The position numbers and the translations under genes were made by a program. From Rubrivivax sp. (GTDB taxonomy: Bacteria; Pseudomonadota; Gammaproteobacteria; Burkholderiales; Burkholderiaceae_C), in assembly GCA_004210455.1 (NCBI GenBank), contig SEFA01000017.1, positions 23,768-87,767 of the forward strand: a DNA stretch of 64,000 nucleotides. Direction: 5' to 3'. Within the stretch, counting starts at the first letter, position 1; each line of letters opens with the position of its first letter. The notes beneath the pieces were generated by a model. That model was given only the letters and a program-made list of their open reading frames with translations. It made no database searches and was not told where the DNA came from. Positions 10,828-22,988 of this stretch are shown in pieces.

Positions 10828-11709
10828 TCACAGGATCTCGTCGAGCAGCCGGTCCACGCCGGTCTGCCAGTGCGGCAGGACCAGGCCGAAGCGGTCCTGC
10901 AGCTGGTGGTTGTCCAGGCGCGAGTTCAGCGGGCGCGGGGCCGGCGTCGGATAGGCGCTGCTGGCCAGCGCCTCGACCTGCTCAGGCTGCACCTTCAGGC
11001 TCACGCCCTTGTCCCGCGCGCGCGTCAGCACGTGCTTCGCGTACTGGTGCCAGCTGGTCTCGCCGCTGGCGACCGCGTGGTAGATGCCGCACAGGGCGCG
11101 GTCCTTCAGCGTCGCGCGGATGACGTGGGCGGTGACGTCGGCCAGCAGGTCCGCGCCGGTGGGCGCGCCGATCTGGTCGGCGACGACCTTCAACTGATCG
11201 CGCTCAGCAGCGAGCCGCAGCATGGTCTTGGCGAAGTTGCCGCCGCGCGCCGCGTAGACCCAGCTGGTGCGCAGCACCAGCGCGTCCGCGCCGCTCGCGG
11301 CGATCAGCCGTTCGCCTTCGAGCTTGGTCTTGCCGTAGACGCTCAGCGGGCCGGTGGGCGCATCCTCGAAGCGCCAGTCGCTGCCGGCGCCGTCGAAGAC
11401 GTAGTCGGTCGAGTAATGCACCAGCAGCGCGCCCAGGGCCTTGGCCTCCTCGGCCAATACGCCGGTGGCGAGCGCATTGATCTGGCGGGCGGCCTCCGGC
11501 TCGCTTTCGGCCTTGTCCACGGCGGTGTAGGCCGCGGCGTTGACGATGACGTCCGGCGCGACGCGGCGCACCGTGGCGCGCAGCGTGTCGCTGTCGCCGA
11601 GGTCGCCGCCTTCGCTGCGGTCCAGCGCGACGAGTTCACCCAGCGGAGCGAGGGCGCGTTGCAGCTCCCATCCCAGCTGGCCGTTCTTTCCAAGCAGCAG
11701 AACTTTCAT
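10828..11709 (-). CDS. rfbD: dTDP-4-dehydrorhamnose reductase
   Basis: Last step of dTDP-L-rhamnose synthesis: NAD(P)H reduction of dTDP-4-keto-rhamnose. The 293-residue short-chain reductase begins with [14 protein letters not shown], a GxxGQLG nucleotide loop, and has STDYVFDG and the [11 protein letters not shown] segment carrying the catalytic Tyr-x3-Lys. It sits 13 bases before rfbA and 12 bases after rfbB in a tight operon. Confidence 0.95.
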   Translation of the reverse strand: MKVLLLGKNGQLGWELQRALAPLGELVALDRSEGGDLGDSDTLRATVRRVAPDVIVNAAAYTAVDKAESEPEAARQINALATGVLAEEAKALGALLVHYSTDYVFDGAGSDWRFEDAPTGPLSVYGKTKLEGERLIAASGADALVLRTSWVYAARGGNFAKTMLRLAAERDQLKVVADQIGAPTGADLLADVTAHVIRATLKDRALCGIYHAVASGETSWHQYAKHVLTRARDKGVSLKVQPEQVEALASSAYPTPAPRPLNSRLDNHQLQDRFGLVLPHWQTGVDRLLDEIL

Positions 11710-11721
11710 GTCGTCTCGGGC

Positions 11722-12780
11722 TCAGCCGCCGTACTGCTTGGACACCCACTCGCGGTACGCGCCCGACAGCACGCGCGAGGACCACTCCTCATTGGCGAGG
11801 TACCACTGCACCGTCTTGCGGATGCCGGTCTCGAAGGTCTCGGCGGGGCGCCAGCCCAGGTCGCGCTCGATCTTGCGTGCGTCGATCGCGTAGCGGCGGT
11901 CGTGGCCGGGGCGGTCCTTGACGTAGGTGATCAGGCGCGCGTACGGGCCGGCCGGGTCGGGGCGCAACTCGTCCAGCAGCGCGCACACCGTCTTGACGAT
12001 GTCGATGTTGGCCTGCTCGTTCCAGCCGCCGATGTTGTAGGTCTCGCCCAGCGTGCCGCCGGCCAGCACCGCGCGGATGCCCGAGCAGTGGTCGGTGACG
12101 TAGAGCCAGTCGCGGATCTGCTGGCCGTCGCCGTACACGGGCAGCGGCTTGCCGGCCAGCGCGTTGACGATCATCAGCGGGATCAGCTTCTCGGGGAAAT
12201 GGTACGGACCGTAGTTGTTGCTGCAGTTGGTGGTGACCACCGGCAGGCCGTAGGTGTGGTGCCAGGCGCGGACCAGATGGTCGCTGGCCGCCTTGGACGC
12301 CGAGTACGGGCTGTTGGGCTCGTAGGCGTTGGTCTCGGCGAAGGGCGGGTCGTCGGCCTTCAGCGAGCCGTAGACCTCGTCGGTCGAGACGTGGTGGAAG
12401 CGGAAGCCCGACTTCGCGTCGCCCTCGAGCGCGGACCAGAACGCGCGCGCCGCTTCGAGCAGCGTGAAGGTGCCCTCGACGTTGGTGCGCATGAACGCGC
12501 CGGGGCCGTGGATGGAGCGGTCGACGTGCGACTCGGCGGCGAAGTGCACGATGGCGCGCGGGCGGTGGGTGCTCAGCAGCTGGTCGATGAGCGCCCGATC
12601 GCAGATGTCGCCCTGGACGAAGACATGACGCGGATCGTCCTTCAGCGAGGCCAGGTTCTCGAGGTTGCCCGCGTAGGTCAAGGCGTCGAGGTTGACCACC
12701 GGTTCGTCCGAGGACTTGAACCAGTCGAGCACGAAATTGCTGCCGATGAAACCGGCGCCGCCGGTGACGAGGATCGTCAT
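11722..12780 (-). CDS. rfbB: dTDP-glucose 4,6-dehydratase
   Basis: Converts dTDP-glucose to dTDP-4-keto-6-deoxyglucose with bound NAD. The 352 residues start with [12 protein letters not shown], and include [21 protein letters not shown], the [13 protein letters not shown] catalytic Tyr-x3-Lys, and [14 protein letters not shown]. These are diagnostic for RfbB rather than other epimerases. It heads the rhamnose gene block, with a UDP-HexNAc dehydrogenase gene 58 bases upstream. Confidence 0.96.
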   Translation of the reverse strand: MTILVTGGAGFIGSNFVLDWFKSSDEPVVNLDALTYAGNLENLASLKDDPRHVFVQGDICDRALIDQLLSTHRPRAIVHFAAESHVDRSIHGPGAFMRTNVEGTFTLLEAARAFWSALEGDAKSGFRFHHVSTDEVYGSLKADDPPFAETNAYEPNSPYSASKAASDHLVRAWHHTYGLPVVTTNCSNNYGPYHFPEKLIPLMIVNALAGKPLPVYGDGQQIRDWLYVTDHCSGIRAVLAGGTLGETYNIGGWNEQANIDIVKTVCALLDELRPDPAGPYARLITYVKDRPGHDRRYAIDARKIERDLGWRPAETFETGIRKTVQWYLANEEWSSRVLSGAYREWVSKQYGG

Positions 12781-12838
12781 GGAACTTCCCTGAAACGTGA
12801 GGGCGTCGCTCCCCCGACAGGGCCGGCGACGCGTTCGA

Positions 12839-14119
<1,281 letters not shown>

Positions 14120-14222
14120 GGTCTTCTCCTGTTCTTTCCGAGGACGGCTTTGTATCCGAGTTTCATCCGACTTTCGTAAGCTCGCCTGCCGCGTCCCCCC
14201 GGGTGAGGGTCAGCGGCGGAGG

Positions 14223-15662
14223 TCAGTTGCGGCCGTAGGTGTCCTGGTAGCGGACGATGTCGTCCTCGCCCAGGTAGGAGCCGGACTGCACCTCGATGAT
14301 CTCCAGCGGCACCTTGCCCGGGTTGGACAGGCGGTGGACCTGGCCCAGCGGGATGTAGGTCGACTGGTTCTCGGTCAGCAGCAGCGTCTTGTCGCCGTTG
14401 ACGATCTCCGCGGTGCCCTGGACGACGATCCAGTGCTCGGCGCGGTGGTGGTGCATCTGCAGGCTCAGCGAAGCGCCGGGCTTGACCATGATGCGCTTGA
14501 CCTGGAAACGCTCGCCCATGTCGATGCTGTCGTACCAGCCCCAGGGGCGGTGCACCTTGCGGTGCAGGTTCTGCTCGTCGCGCTGCGAGGCCGTCAGCTG
14601 GTTGACGATCTTCTTGACGTCCTGGCTCTTGCTGCGGTCGGCGACCAGCACCGCGTCCGGCGTCTCGACCACGACGATGTTGTCCAGACCGACTGCCGAC
14701 ACCAGCCGGCTGGTCGCATGGACCAGCGTGTTGCGGCTGTCCGCGATGATCGCGTCGCCGCGGCTGGCGTTGCCGGATTCATCCTTGTCGGCGACCTGCC
14801 AGACCGCTTCCCAGGCGCCCAGATCGTTCCAGCCGGCGTCCAGCGGCACCATGCGCAGCGCGATCGCGCTGCCGGGGCAGCGCTCCATCACGGCGTAGTC
14901 GATGGATTCGGACGGCACGGCGGCGAAGGCGTCCTTGGCAGGACGCACGAAGGCGCCGTCGACGGCCTTGCCGTCGAAGGCGGCGCGCGTGGCCTGGTCG
15001 ATGTCGGGCCGGAACTGCTGCAGCGCCTGCAGCCAGACGCTGGCGCGCAGCACGAACATGCCGCTGTTCCAGTAGTAGCTGCCCTGGTCCAGGTACTTCC
15101 GGGCGGTCGCGGCGTCGGGCTTCTCGACGAAGGCTTCGACGCGCAGACCGCCGCCTTCGGCGCCGGCGCGGATGTAGCCGTAGCCGGTCTCGGGCCGGTC
15201 GGGCGTGATGCCCAGGATCACGATGGCGCCGTCCTGCGCCTGGCGCACGGCGTCCTGCAGCGCGGCGGTGAAGGCGGGGCCGTCCGTGACGGTCTGGTCC
15301 GCCGGGGTCACCACGAGCACCGGGTCGGCGCCGCCGTCCAGCGCCTGCAGCGCCGCCAGCGTGATGGCCGGCGCGGTGTTGCGGCCGACCGGTTCCAGCA
15401 CGACGGCGCTGGGCGAGAGCTTCTGTTCACGCAACTGGTCCAGGACCATGAAGCGGTGCTCCTCGTTACCGACGATGATCGGCGCCTTGACCGCGATGTC
15501 CTCGGCGGACAGCGCCGCCAGGCGCTCCGCCGCCTGCTGGAACAGGCTGGTGTTGCCGTTCAGAACGAGGAACTGCTTCGGGTAGCCCGCGCGCGACAGC
15601 GGCCACAGCCGCGTGCCGCTGCCACCCGCCATGATCACCGGCTGCGTGTCGATCTTGCTCAA
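14223..15662 (-). CDS. manC: Mannose-1-phosphate guanylyltransferase / mannose-6-phosphate isomerase
   Basis: A bifunctional AlgA/CpsB-type enzyme of 479 residues that makes GDP-mannose and can isomerise fructose-6-P to mannose-6-P. The N-terminal nucleotidyltransferase domain has GGSGTRLWPLSR and KQFL; a short linker leads to a C-terminal cupin with RPWGWYDSID and LQMHHHRAEHW. The frame is open 90 codons further upstream, but that leader is low-complexity and unlike the family. A TTG at 15662, preceded by GGGAG 7 bases upstream and followed by SKIDTQPVIMAGG, is therefore the likely start. GDP-mannose may feed mannose units or a fucose branch. Confidence 0.93.
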   Translation of the reverse strand: MSKIDTQPVIMAGGSGTRLWPLSRAGYPKQFLVLNGNTSLFQQAAERLAALSAEDIAVKAPIIVGNEEHRFMVLDQLREQKLSPSAVVLEPVGRNTAPAITLAALQALDGGADPVLVVTPADQTVTDGPAFTAALQDAVRQAQDGAIVILGITPDRPETGYGYIRAGAEGGGLRVEAFVEKPDAATARKYLDQGSYYWNSGMFVLRASVWLQALQQFRPDIDQATRAAFDGKAVDGAFVRPAKDAFAAVPSESIDYAVMERCPGSAIALRMVPLDAGWNDLGAWEAVWQVADKDESGNASRGDAIIADSRNTLVHATSRLVSAVGLDNIVVVETPDAVLVADRSKSQDVKKIVNQLTASQRDEQNLHRKVHRPWGWYDSIDMGERFQVKRIMVKPGASLSLQMHHHRAEHWIVVQGTAEIVNGDKTLLLTENQSTYIPLGQVHRLSNPGKVPLEIIEVQSGSYLGEDDIVRYQDTYGRN

Positions 15663-15759
15663 GGTACTGCTCCCTCTGTCTGGTCCGGTCGGGCCGTCGG
15701 GCCGACGCTGTGTGGTTCTGCGGTTCTTCGAAAAGGGCGGTAGTGTCGCCGAAGGCCGT

Positions 15760-16782
<1,023 letters not shown>

Positions 16783-16795
16783 GGAATCGTAGGGT

Positions 16796-17980
16796 TCAGC
16801 GGATCATGCCCTGCACGTAGCAGCCGGCGGTGTAGGCGTTGTAGGAGTAGATCACGTCGGTCGTGTCGCGATCCAGGCGCGTGTACTGGCAACCGACGGT
16901 GACGTTGCGCAGCGCTTCCCAGGCCAGGCCCAGGCTGTACTGCTTGGAGTTGTCCTTCGAACGCACGCCGCCCAGCGCGATGTCGTGATCCCGGCTCAGG
17001 CGGGTGATGCCGAGGCCGGCCTGCGCAGTGAGCTTGCCGGTGATGCGGTAGTTGAACTGCGTCTGGAAGGCCGTCTGCACGCGGTTGAAGTCGGCCAGGC
17101 CGTTGTTGATGCCGAGCGCGTAAGTCTCGACGCCGGTGTCCCGCGACAGCTTGGTGTTGAGCGACCAGCGGCCGCCGGGCGACCAGGTCCAGTTCAACGC
17201 GCCGGTCAGCCCGGTGAAGGTGTCGGAGGTGCTTCGGCTCAGCCGCGCGTTCAGGCTGCTGGCGCCGGTCGCGCGCCAGAACGCGGTCAGGTCGATGTCC
17301 TTGCGGTCCCATTCGAAGCCGTTCACCGGCACGCGGCCCTTCGTGTAGCGGCCCGCGACGCCGAAACGCCAGGCGCTGCTGGCGTTGTAGAGCAACCCCA
17401 GCGAAGAGGTGTTCTGACGGTATTCCTGCGGCTCCCACAGGGCCAGCGAATAGTCGCGCTGGCGCCGCATGAAGGTGCCTTCGAGCGTGAACGGCGACAG
17501 CCCCGGCAGGCCCAGACGGACGGCCCCGCCCAGGCTCTGGTCGGTCTGCAGGTTGCGTTCGGTGGTCGGGGCGATGCCGGTGTTGCTATTGAAGTCGGCC
17601 AGCGTGCGGGCGGTCGTGTAGTCCACGTTGCCCGACAGGTTGCCCGCGGTCTCCCAGTCGATCCCGGTGTCCAGGCTGTAGCCGCGGTTGTCCAGCCGGC
17701 TGTTGTCCTGGTAGCGGTTGTCGTTGAAGCGTCCGTCCGCGTGGAGCCGCTGGCGGCCCAGGCGCGTGTCCACGCCGGCCAGCAGGCTCAGCGAGGTCAG
17801 CCGGTCGCTATTGGCCGCGGCGTTGGAGCGGTACACGTTGTTGGTGTAGTAGTGACCCAGCGAGGCGCCGAGGTACCAGGGGCTGCCCTGGTCGCTCTGG
17901 GCCCAGGCGGACGTGGCGGCGAGCAGCGAGAGCGGCACTGCCAGGGGCAGCGCCAGCCGGTGTGGAGGGAGGCGGTTCAT
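16796..17980 (-). CDS. epsL: EpsL-type outer-membrane beta-barrel protein for exopolysaccharide
   Basis: A 394-residue exported protein. From the ATG at 17980 it has a basic N terminus, a hydrophobic stretch and an AWAQ cleavage site at about residue 27. The rest alternates polar and aromatic residues in strand-length blocks and ends in a barrel-like C terminus. The pattern, length and position between the priming transferase gene and galE fit the EpsL family found in betaproteobacterial exopolysaccharide clusters, proposed to form an outer-membrane porin. An in-frame start nine codons upstream is possible. The transport role is family inference. Confidence 0.75.
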   Translation of the reverse strand: MNRLPPHRLALPLAVPLSLLAATSAWAQSDQGSPWYLGASLGHYYTNNVYRSNAAANSDRLTSLSLLAGVDTRLGRQRLHADGRFNDNRYQDNSRLDNRGYSLDTGIDWETAGNLSGNVDYTTARTLADFNSNTGIAPTTERNLQTDQSLGGAVRLGLPGLSPFTLEGTFMRRQRDYSLALWEPQEYRQNTSSLGLLYNASSAWRFGVAGRYTKGRVPVNGFEWDRKDIDLTAFWRATGASSLNARLSRSTSDTFTGLTGALNWTWSPGGRWSLNTKLSRDTGVETYALGINNGLADFNRVQTAFQTQFNYRITGKLTAQAGLGITRLSRDHDIALGGVRSKDNSKQYSLGLAWEALRNVTVGCQYTRLDRDTTDVIYSYNAYTAGCYVQGMIR

Positions 17981-18032
17981 CGTCGGGGAGTCTCCTGCTT
18001 TGCGCATCTCAGCATGTCAGCATGTGGGCCTG

Positions 18033-19514
18033 TCAATAGGCGTGGCGGTCGAACAGCACCAGCCTCACGGTCCGCACGATGATCTGGAGGTCCAGCCCGA
18101 GCGACCAGTTGCGCAAGTACTCGAGATCGTATTCGACGCGCGCCTTCATCTTGTCCACGGTGTCGGTCTCGCCGCGCAGGCCGTTGACCTGCGCCCAGCC
18201 GGTGATGCCGGGCTTGACCTTGTGGCGCACCATGTAGGCCTTGATCAACTGGCGGTATTCCTCGTTGTGCGCGACGGCGTGCGGGCGCGGGCCCACGATG
18301 CTCATGCGGCCTTGCAGCACGTTGAGGAACTGCGGCAGCTCGTCCAGCGAGGTCCGGCGGATGAAGGCGCCGAACGGCGTGATGCGCGGGTCGCCCTTGG
18401 TCGCCTGCTTGACGACGGCACCGTTGTCCATCGAGCGCATCGAGCGGAACTTGTAGACGATGATCTCTTCGCCGTCCAGGCCGTTGCGGCGCTGCTTGAA
18501 GATCACCGGTCCGGGCGAGCTCATCTTCACGCCGATCGACAGGATCAGCAGGATCGGCGAGATCAGCACCAGGATCAGCGAGGCCAGGATGATGTCGCTG
18601 ATGCGCTTGACGACCTCGTTCACGCCGGTGAACGGCGTCTCCAGGATGCCGACGACCGGCACGCCGTTCACGTCCTGCAGACGGCCCTGGATGATGCTGA
18701 TGCCGAAGACGTCGGGAACGAAGAACAGCGACGCGGTCGTCCCCTGCAACTGCTCCAGCAGACGCAGGATGCGCGGCTGCGAGCCCAGCGGCAGCGTGAT
18801 GTAGACCTCGCGCACGCCGTGGGTGCGCACGTAGTCGCTCAGCTGGGGCAGCGTGCCGAGCACCTTGCCCAGACAGTCCGGATGGAGCCGGTCGTCGGTG
18901 CGGTCCTCGAAGAAGCCCAGGCAGTCGGCGCCGCCGACGGTGCCGAACTGCAACGCCCGCGCGACTTTCGCGCCCAGCGGCCCGGCTCCCACGATGACCG
19001 CCGTGCGGCGGATCCACGGCTGGCGAGAGCGCCAGCGCAGCACGCGCCGCCCGATCTCTACCGCGATGATCTGCGCCAGCGGAGTGACCGCGGCCCACCA
19101 CAGCAGGACCGGTCGCTCGAAGTAGTGGAAGCTGCTGGTCGCATAAGCGAACATCCCCAGGATCAGCAGCAGCATCAGCCAGGAGCCGAGGATGTCGGTG
19201 ATCGCGCTGGCGGGGTGGTCCGCGAAGCGGTTGCGCCCCGGGAAGGTCAGCGCGAACACCAGCATGCACAGCGTGTAGGTGGACCGCATGACCGGCTCGC
19301 CGAACCAGGCCAGCAGCACCAGGTAGACCAGGACGATCAGCGTCGGTTCCAGGAAGGCCGCGATGAAGGATTGGACCGACTGCGGCGCGCTGTAGAAGGT
19401 TCTCTTGTAATTTCGGTCCTCAAACATCACCCAGTGGTCCTTCCCCGGCCTTAGCCGGAAATTCTCGCTCAATTCGATTCGCGGACTCGTAACCGGACCC
19501 CCTAGCTTTGTCAC
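18033..19514 (-). CDS. Undecaprenyl-phosphate glycosylphosphotransferase (WcaJ/EpsB-type priming enzyme)
   Basis: Starts repeat-unit assembly by moving a sugar-1-phosphate, usually glucose or galactose, onto undecaprenyl phosphate in the inner membrane. The 493 residues contain about five hydrophobic helices, a CoA-binding-like domain (VIVGAGPLGAKVARAL), a further helix, and a C-terminal bacterial sugar transferase domain with KQRRNGLDG, FRSMR, RRTSLDELPQFLNVL and SIVGPRPHA. The GTG at 19514 gives the longest product; an ATG at 19427 (residue 30) is a possible alternative start. It is the first gene of the long minus-strand set. Confidence 0.9.
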   Translation of the reverse strand: MTKLGGPVTSPRIELSENFRLRPGKDHWVMFEDRNYKRTFYSAPQSVQSFIAAFLEPTLIVLVYLVLLAWFGEPVMRSTYTLCMLVFALTFPGRNRFADHPASAITDILGSWLMLLLILGMFAYATSSFHYFERPVLLWWAAVTPLAQIIAVEIGRRVLRWRSRQPWIRRTAVIVGAGPLGAKVARALQFGTVGGADCLGFFEDRTDDRLHPDCLGKVLGTLPQLSDYVRTHGVREVYITLPLGSQPRILRLLEQLQGTTASLFFVPDVFGISIIQGRLQDVNGVPVVGILETPFTGVNEVVKRISDIILASLILVLISPILLILSIGVKMSSPGPVIFKQRRNGLDGEEIIVYKFRSMRSMDNGAVVKQATKGDPRITPFGAFIRRTSLDELPQFLNVLQGRMSIVGPRPHAVAHNEEYRQLIKAYMVRHKVKPGITGWAQVNGLRGETDTVDKMKARVEYDLEYLRNWSLGLDLQIIVRTVRLVLFDRHAY

Positions 19515-19564
19515 CGGTTCCGCCGCGCCCAGGTCGCCTTCGCGGCCTGCCTACAATCCGCCCC

Positions 19565-20098
19565 ATGCTTCAAGAATGGTCCAAGCTCCTCGCCCCCGCG
19601 GTCCAGGATCGCATCACGCTGTTGCTCAACCATGTCATGTCCCGCGAGCCCGTCGCCACCGCGCGCCTGGCCCCGCACACGGGCAAGACGTTGCGACTGC
19701 GCCTGTCCGGCTGGCCGGCGATGCTGCCGGCCGCACCGGATCTGCGGTTGCGCATCACCCCGGCCGGTCTGCTCGAACGGATGGGCGACGAGGATGCCCC
19801 TAGGCAAGAACCGGACCTGCTCATCGAACTGGACGCGTCCAACCCCGCCGCCGCCGCGTTCGCGGCGCTGTCCGGCGCCCGTCCGGACGTGCGCGTTCAG
19901 GGCGACGCGCAACTGGCCGGCGACTTCAACTGGCTGATCGATCACGTGCGCTGGGACATCGAGGACGACCTGGCCGCCATCACCGGTCCGGCCGTGGCGC
20001 ATCAGCTGGGCCGGTTCGGCCGGGCGGCCGCCGCGGCGATGGCGACGCTGGCCCGCACGGCGGGCCGCTTCATGCCCGACGGCCAAGGCCGGGCATGA
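19565..20098 (+). CDS. ubiJ: Ubiquinone biosynthesis accessory factor UbiJ
   Basis: A 177-residue SCP2-fold lipid-binding protein that organises the ubiquinone hydroxylase complex. The N-terminal helix (MLQEWSKLLAPAVQDRITLLLNHVM) leads into an SCP2-like sheet and a C-terminal helical region with RWDIEDDLAAITGPAVAHQLGR, the typical UbiJ ending. The frame opens earlier at 19508, but the ATG at 19565 matches the family N terminus. ubiB follows 8 bases later, the usual pairing; ubiE, often upstream, is absent here. Confidence 0.9.
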   Translation: MLQEWSKLLAPAVQDRITLLLNHVMSREPVATARLAPHTGKTLRLRLSGWPAMLPAAPDLRLRITPAGLLERMGDEDAPRQEPDLLIELDASNPAAAAFAALSGARPDVRVQGDAQLAGDFNWLIDHVRWDIEDDLAAITGPAVAHQLGRFGRAAAAAMATLARTAGRFMPDGQGRA

Positions 20099-20106
20099 GG
20101 TCCTGA

Positions 20107-21660
20107 ATGAGGTATCTGTCCCGCCTGCTGGTCATCGTCTGGACCCTGTATCGACATGGGCTGGACGAGCTGGCGCTCTCGACGCTCAAGCGCCGCCGGT
20201 TCCGCTTCCTGCGCCGGCTGATCACGGTCGGCCGCGCCTGGGACCAGCCCCGCGGCACTCGCCTGCGGCTGGCTCTGGAGCGGCTGGGGCCGATCTTCGT
20301 CAAGTTCGGCCAACTGCTGTCCACGCGCCGTGACCTTGTCCCGCCCGACATGATCGAGGAGCTGTCGCGGCTGCAGGACAACGTGCCGCCGTTCCCCGCC
20401 GAGCTGTCGCGCGAGCTGATCGAGCGCGCCTTCGGTCGCCGCATCGAGGCACTGTTCGCCACCTTCGATGCCGAGCCCGTGGCCAGCGCGTCGATCGCGC
20501 AGGTCCACTTCGCGACGCTGCACGACGGGCGTGAGGTGGCCGTCAAGGTGCTGCGGCCGGGCATGCTCGACATCATCGAGGACGACCTGGCGCTGATGCG
20601 CACGCTGGCGGGCTGGGTGGAGCGTTTTTCGGCCGACGGGCGGCGGCTGAAGCCGCGCGAGGTCGTGTCGGAGTTCAACACCTACCTGCACGACGAACTG
20701 GATCTGGTGCGCGAGGCTGCGAACGCGGCCCAGCTCCGCCGCAACATGCAGGACCTGCATCTGGTGATGGTGCCGGAGATGATCTGGGAACTCTGCCGGA
20801 GCGAGGTCATCGTCATGGAACGCATGCGCGGCGTGCCGATCTCGCAGCTCGAGCGGCTGCGCGAGGCGGGCGTCGACATCAAGAAGCTGGCCCGCGACGG
20901 CGTGACGATCTTCTTCACGCAGGTGTTCCGCGACGGCTTCTTCCATGCCGACATGCATCCCGGGAACATCCAGGTCAGCCTGGATCCGCACACCTTCGGC
21001 CGTTACATCGCGTTGGATTTCGGGATCATCGGCACGCTGACCGAGGTCGACAAGGACTACCTGGCGCAGAACTTCATCGCCTTCTTCCGACGCGATTACA
21101 AACGTGTCGCCGAGTTGCACATTGAATCGGGTTGGGTGCCGCCTGAAACGCGCGTCGATGAGCTGGAAGGCGCGGTACGGACCGTCTGCGAACCGCACTT
21201 CGACAAGCCGTTGAAGGACATTTCGCTGGGTCAGGTGCTGATGCGCCTGTTTCAGATCTCCCGCAGATTTAACGTGGAGATTCAGCCGCAGCTGGTTTTG
21301 CTGCAAAAAACGCTGCTCAACATTGAAGGATTGGGTAGGCAGCTCGATCCTGACCTGGATCTCTGGGCGACGGCCAAGCCATTCCTCGAGCGCTGGATGG
21401 ACGAGCAGATCGGCTGGCGCGCCTTCCTCCGCCAGTTGAAGAAGGAGGCGCCGCGCTTCGCGCAGATGGTGCCGGAATTCCCCCGGTTGATGCACGAGGT
21501 GCTGCGCCAGCGCGCCGACGACGGCCATTCCGACCTGACCCGCCAACTGCTGGTGGAACAGCGCCGCACCAACCTCCTGCTGCAGGCACTGCTGTGGGGC
21601 GTGGGCGGCTTCATGCTGGCCCTGGTACTGACACAACTGGCCATGCGCTGGATCGACTGA
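20107..21660 (+). CDS. ubiB: Ubiquinone biosynthesis regulatory kinase-like protein UbiB
   Basis: An atypical kinase/ATPase of the ABC1/ADCK/UbiB family, 517 residues, required for coenzyme Q synthesis. The KxGQ motif ([16 protein letters not shown]), the Ala-rich loop ASIAQVHFA replacing the kinase glycine loop, [18 protein letters not shown] and the DFG-like LDFGIIG are all visible. The C terminus has the expected membrane anchor after residue 490. It overlaps no other gene and forms an operon with ubiJ. Confidence 0.96.
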   Translation: MRYLSRLLVIVWTLYRHGLDELALSTLKRRRFRFLRRLITVGRAWDQPRGTRLRLALERLGPIFVKFGQLLSTRRDLVPPDMIEELSRLQDNVPPFPAELSRELIERAFGRRIEALFATFDAEPVASASIAQVHFATLHDGREVAVKVLRPGMLDIIEDDLALMRTLAGWVERFSADGRRLKPREVVSEFNTYLHDELDLVREAANAAQLRRNMQDLHLVMVPEMIWELCRSEVIVMERMRGVPISQLERLREAGVDIKKLARDGVTIFFTQVFRDGFFHADMHPGNIQVSLDPHTFGRYIALDFGIIGTLTEVDKDYLAQNFIAFFRRDYKRVAELHIESGWVPPETRVDELEGAVRTVCEPHFDKPLKDISLGQVLMRLFQISRRFNVEIQPQLVLLQKTLLNIEGLGRQLDPDLDLWATAKPFLERWMDEQIGWRAFLRQLKKEAPRFAQMVPEFPRLMHEVLRQRADDGHSDLTRQLLVEQRRTNLLLQALLWGVGGFMLALVLTQLAMRWID

Positions 21661-21762
21661 GACGGCAATACGCACGAAGCCAAGGCGACAGCCGGCCCTG
21701 TGTGGCGACTGTCGAGGGGAGGCCCGGCGTCATCCCCTCGGGGCACGTTGCAGCGCCGAGGG

Positions 21763-22560
21763 TCAGGTCGCGTAGTCGGCGAATCCCTGCTTGAGTCGCG
21801 AGCGCAGCAGCGTGCGCACCCGGTTCACGCGTGAACGCACCGTGCCGATCGGAATCGCCTGGATCTCGGCGACATCGCGGTAGGACTCTTCCTGCAGGCA
21901 GGCCAGGTCGAACGTGCCGCGCAGGTCCGCGGACAGTCCCGACAACGTGACGTCGACGATGCCGGCCAACTGCCGGTAGGCCACCTGCTGGCTCACATCC
22001 ATCGATGAATCGCGCGGCCGATGTGCCGATTCGGCGTCCATCATGTGCGGCGACTCATCCAGGCTTTCCATCTGGCCGCTACGCTTTGAGCAGCGCGCGA
22101 CGTGGTTGCGTGCGACGTTGGCGGCGATCCCGAAGAACCAGGTCTCCACCGAGGAGCGCGCCTGGAAGCGGTCCGCGCAGCGCGTGGCCTCGAGCATCGC
22201 ATCCTGGATGATGTCGTCGAGTTCCCCCGGGGAGCGCTCGTAGCGGCGCAGGAAGCGCTTGAGCTTGCTGGAGTCGCTGCGTGAATCCCGAGCGATCTCG
22301 ACGATGTGGGTCAGCACCAGTTGCTGGCGCTGGCGTACGAGCTCGGGATCCACGGGTTCGATGGCATCGACTGGTTCGTCCGACTCCTCCTGCTCGCTTC
22401 GTTCGTTCCGCTCATCTGAATCGATGAGCGCCTCGAGCGCCGCGCTGGCGTCGTCGCCGGCGAGATCAAGTGCGGCCGCCGGAGTGGGGGTGGCGGTCGT
22501 TGCGGGCTCTTGCGAGTGGGCGTCGCCCATTTCGCCCATGGCTTCGGTAGTGTGGTTCAT
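21763..22560 (-). CDS. ECF-type RNA polymerase sigma factor, candidate HrpL-like regulator of the T3SS
   Basis: A 265-residue sigma-70 family protein. After an acidic, low-complexity N-terminal extension of about 70 residues, region 2 is seen in LDDIIQDAMLEATRCADRF and ETWFFGIAANVARNHVAR, and region 4 in EESYRDVAEIQAIPIGTVRSR. There is no region 3, which defines ECF sigma factors. The extension is long for the class; in-frame ATGs at 22539 and 22530 would shorten it slightly. It lies immediately beside sctS at the edge of the T3SS locus, and HrpL-box-like promoters occur in that locus, so control of secretion genes is a reasonable inference. Confidence 0.85.
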   Translation of the reverse strand: MNHTTEAMGEMGDAHSQEPATTATPTPAAALDLAGDDASAALEALIDSDERNERSEQEESDEPVDAIEPVDPELVRQRQQLVLTHIVEIARDSRSDSSKLKRFLRRYERSPGELDDIIQDAMLEATRCADRFQARSSVETWFFGIAANVARNHVARCSKRSGQMESLDESPHMMDAESAHRPRDSSMDVSQQVAYRQLAGIVDVTLSGLSADLRGTFDLACLQEESYRDVAEIQAIPIGTVRSRVNRVRTLLRSRLKQGFADYAT

Positions 22561-22708
22561 AGACAGACTCGAAGAAGGTCCGGGTCCCCGTTCGGCTCGG
22601 TCTCGGGCGCGCGCCCGACGGGGATCTTCCGGAGCCGGGGGCTCCCTAGGACGGAGGAGAAGTCGCGCCGCGCCGGGCGCGTGACAGGAAAGTGGAGCGG
22701 CGCGGCGG

Positions 22709-22978
22709 TCATGGCCGGCCTCCGAAGGTGACGAGGGCCGCCAGGGCTTGGTCGCCGAGCGCGAGCAGCTGCAGCGCCATCCAGCGTCCGGTGGCGGCCA
22801 ACACCAGGCCGACGGCGAACAGCTTCACGGCGAAGGGAATGCTCTGGTCCTGCATCGACAGCACCGTCTGGACCAGTGACACCAGCACGCCGGCCAACAC
22901 CGCCACGATCAGCGGCGGCAGCGACAGCCAGATCACCATGAGCAGGCCCTTCTGAAAGAACGCGATGGTTTCGATCAC
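22709..22978 (-). CDS. sctS: Type III secretion export apparatus protein SctS (HrcS/FliQ family)
   Basis: An 89-residue inner-membrane protein with two hydrophobic helices separated by the polar TVLSMQDQSIPFAVKL loop, the standard FliQ/HrcS topology. It is one of the helical subunits of the export gate together with SctR and SctT. It starts 10 bases after the sctR stop and ends the sctQ-sctR-sctS operon. Confidence 0.94.
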   Translation of the reverse strand: MIETIAFFQKGLLMVIWLSLPPLIVAVLAGVLVSLVQTVLSMQDQSIPFAVKLFAVGLVLAATGRWMALQLLALGDQALAALVTFGGRP

Positions 22979-22988
22979 GGCGTGGCTT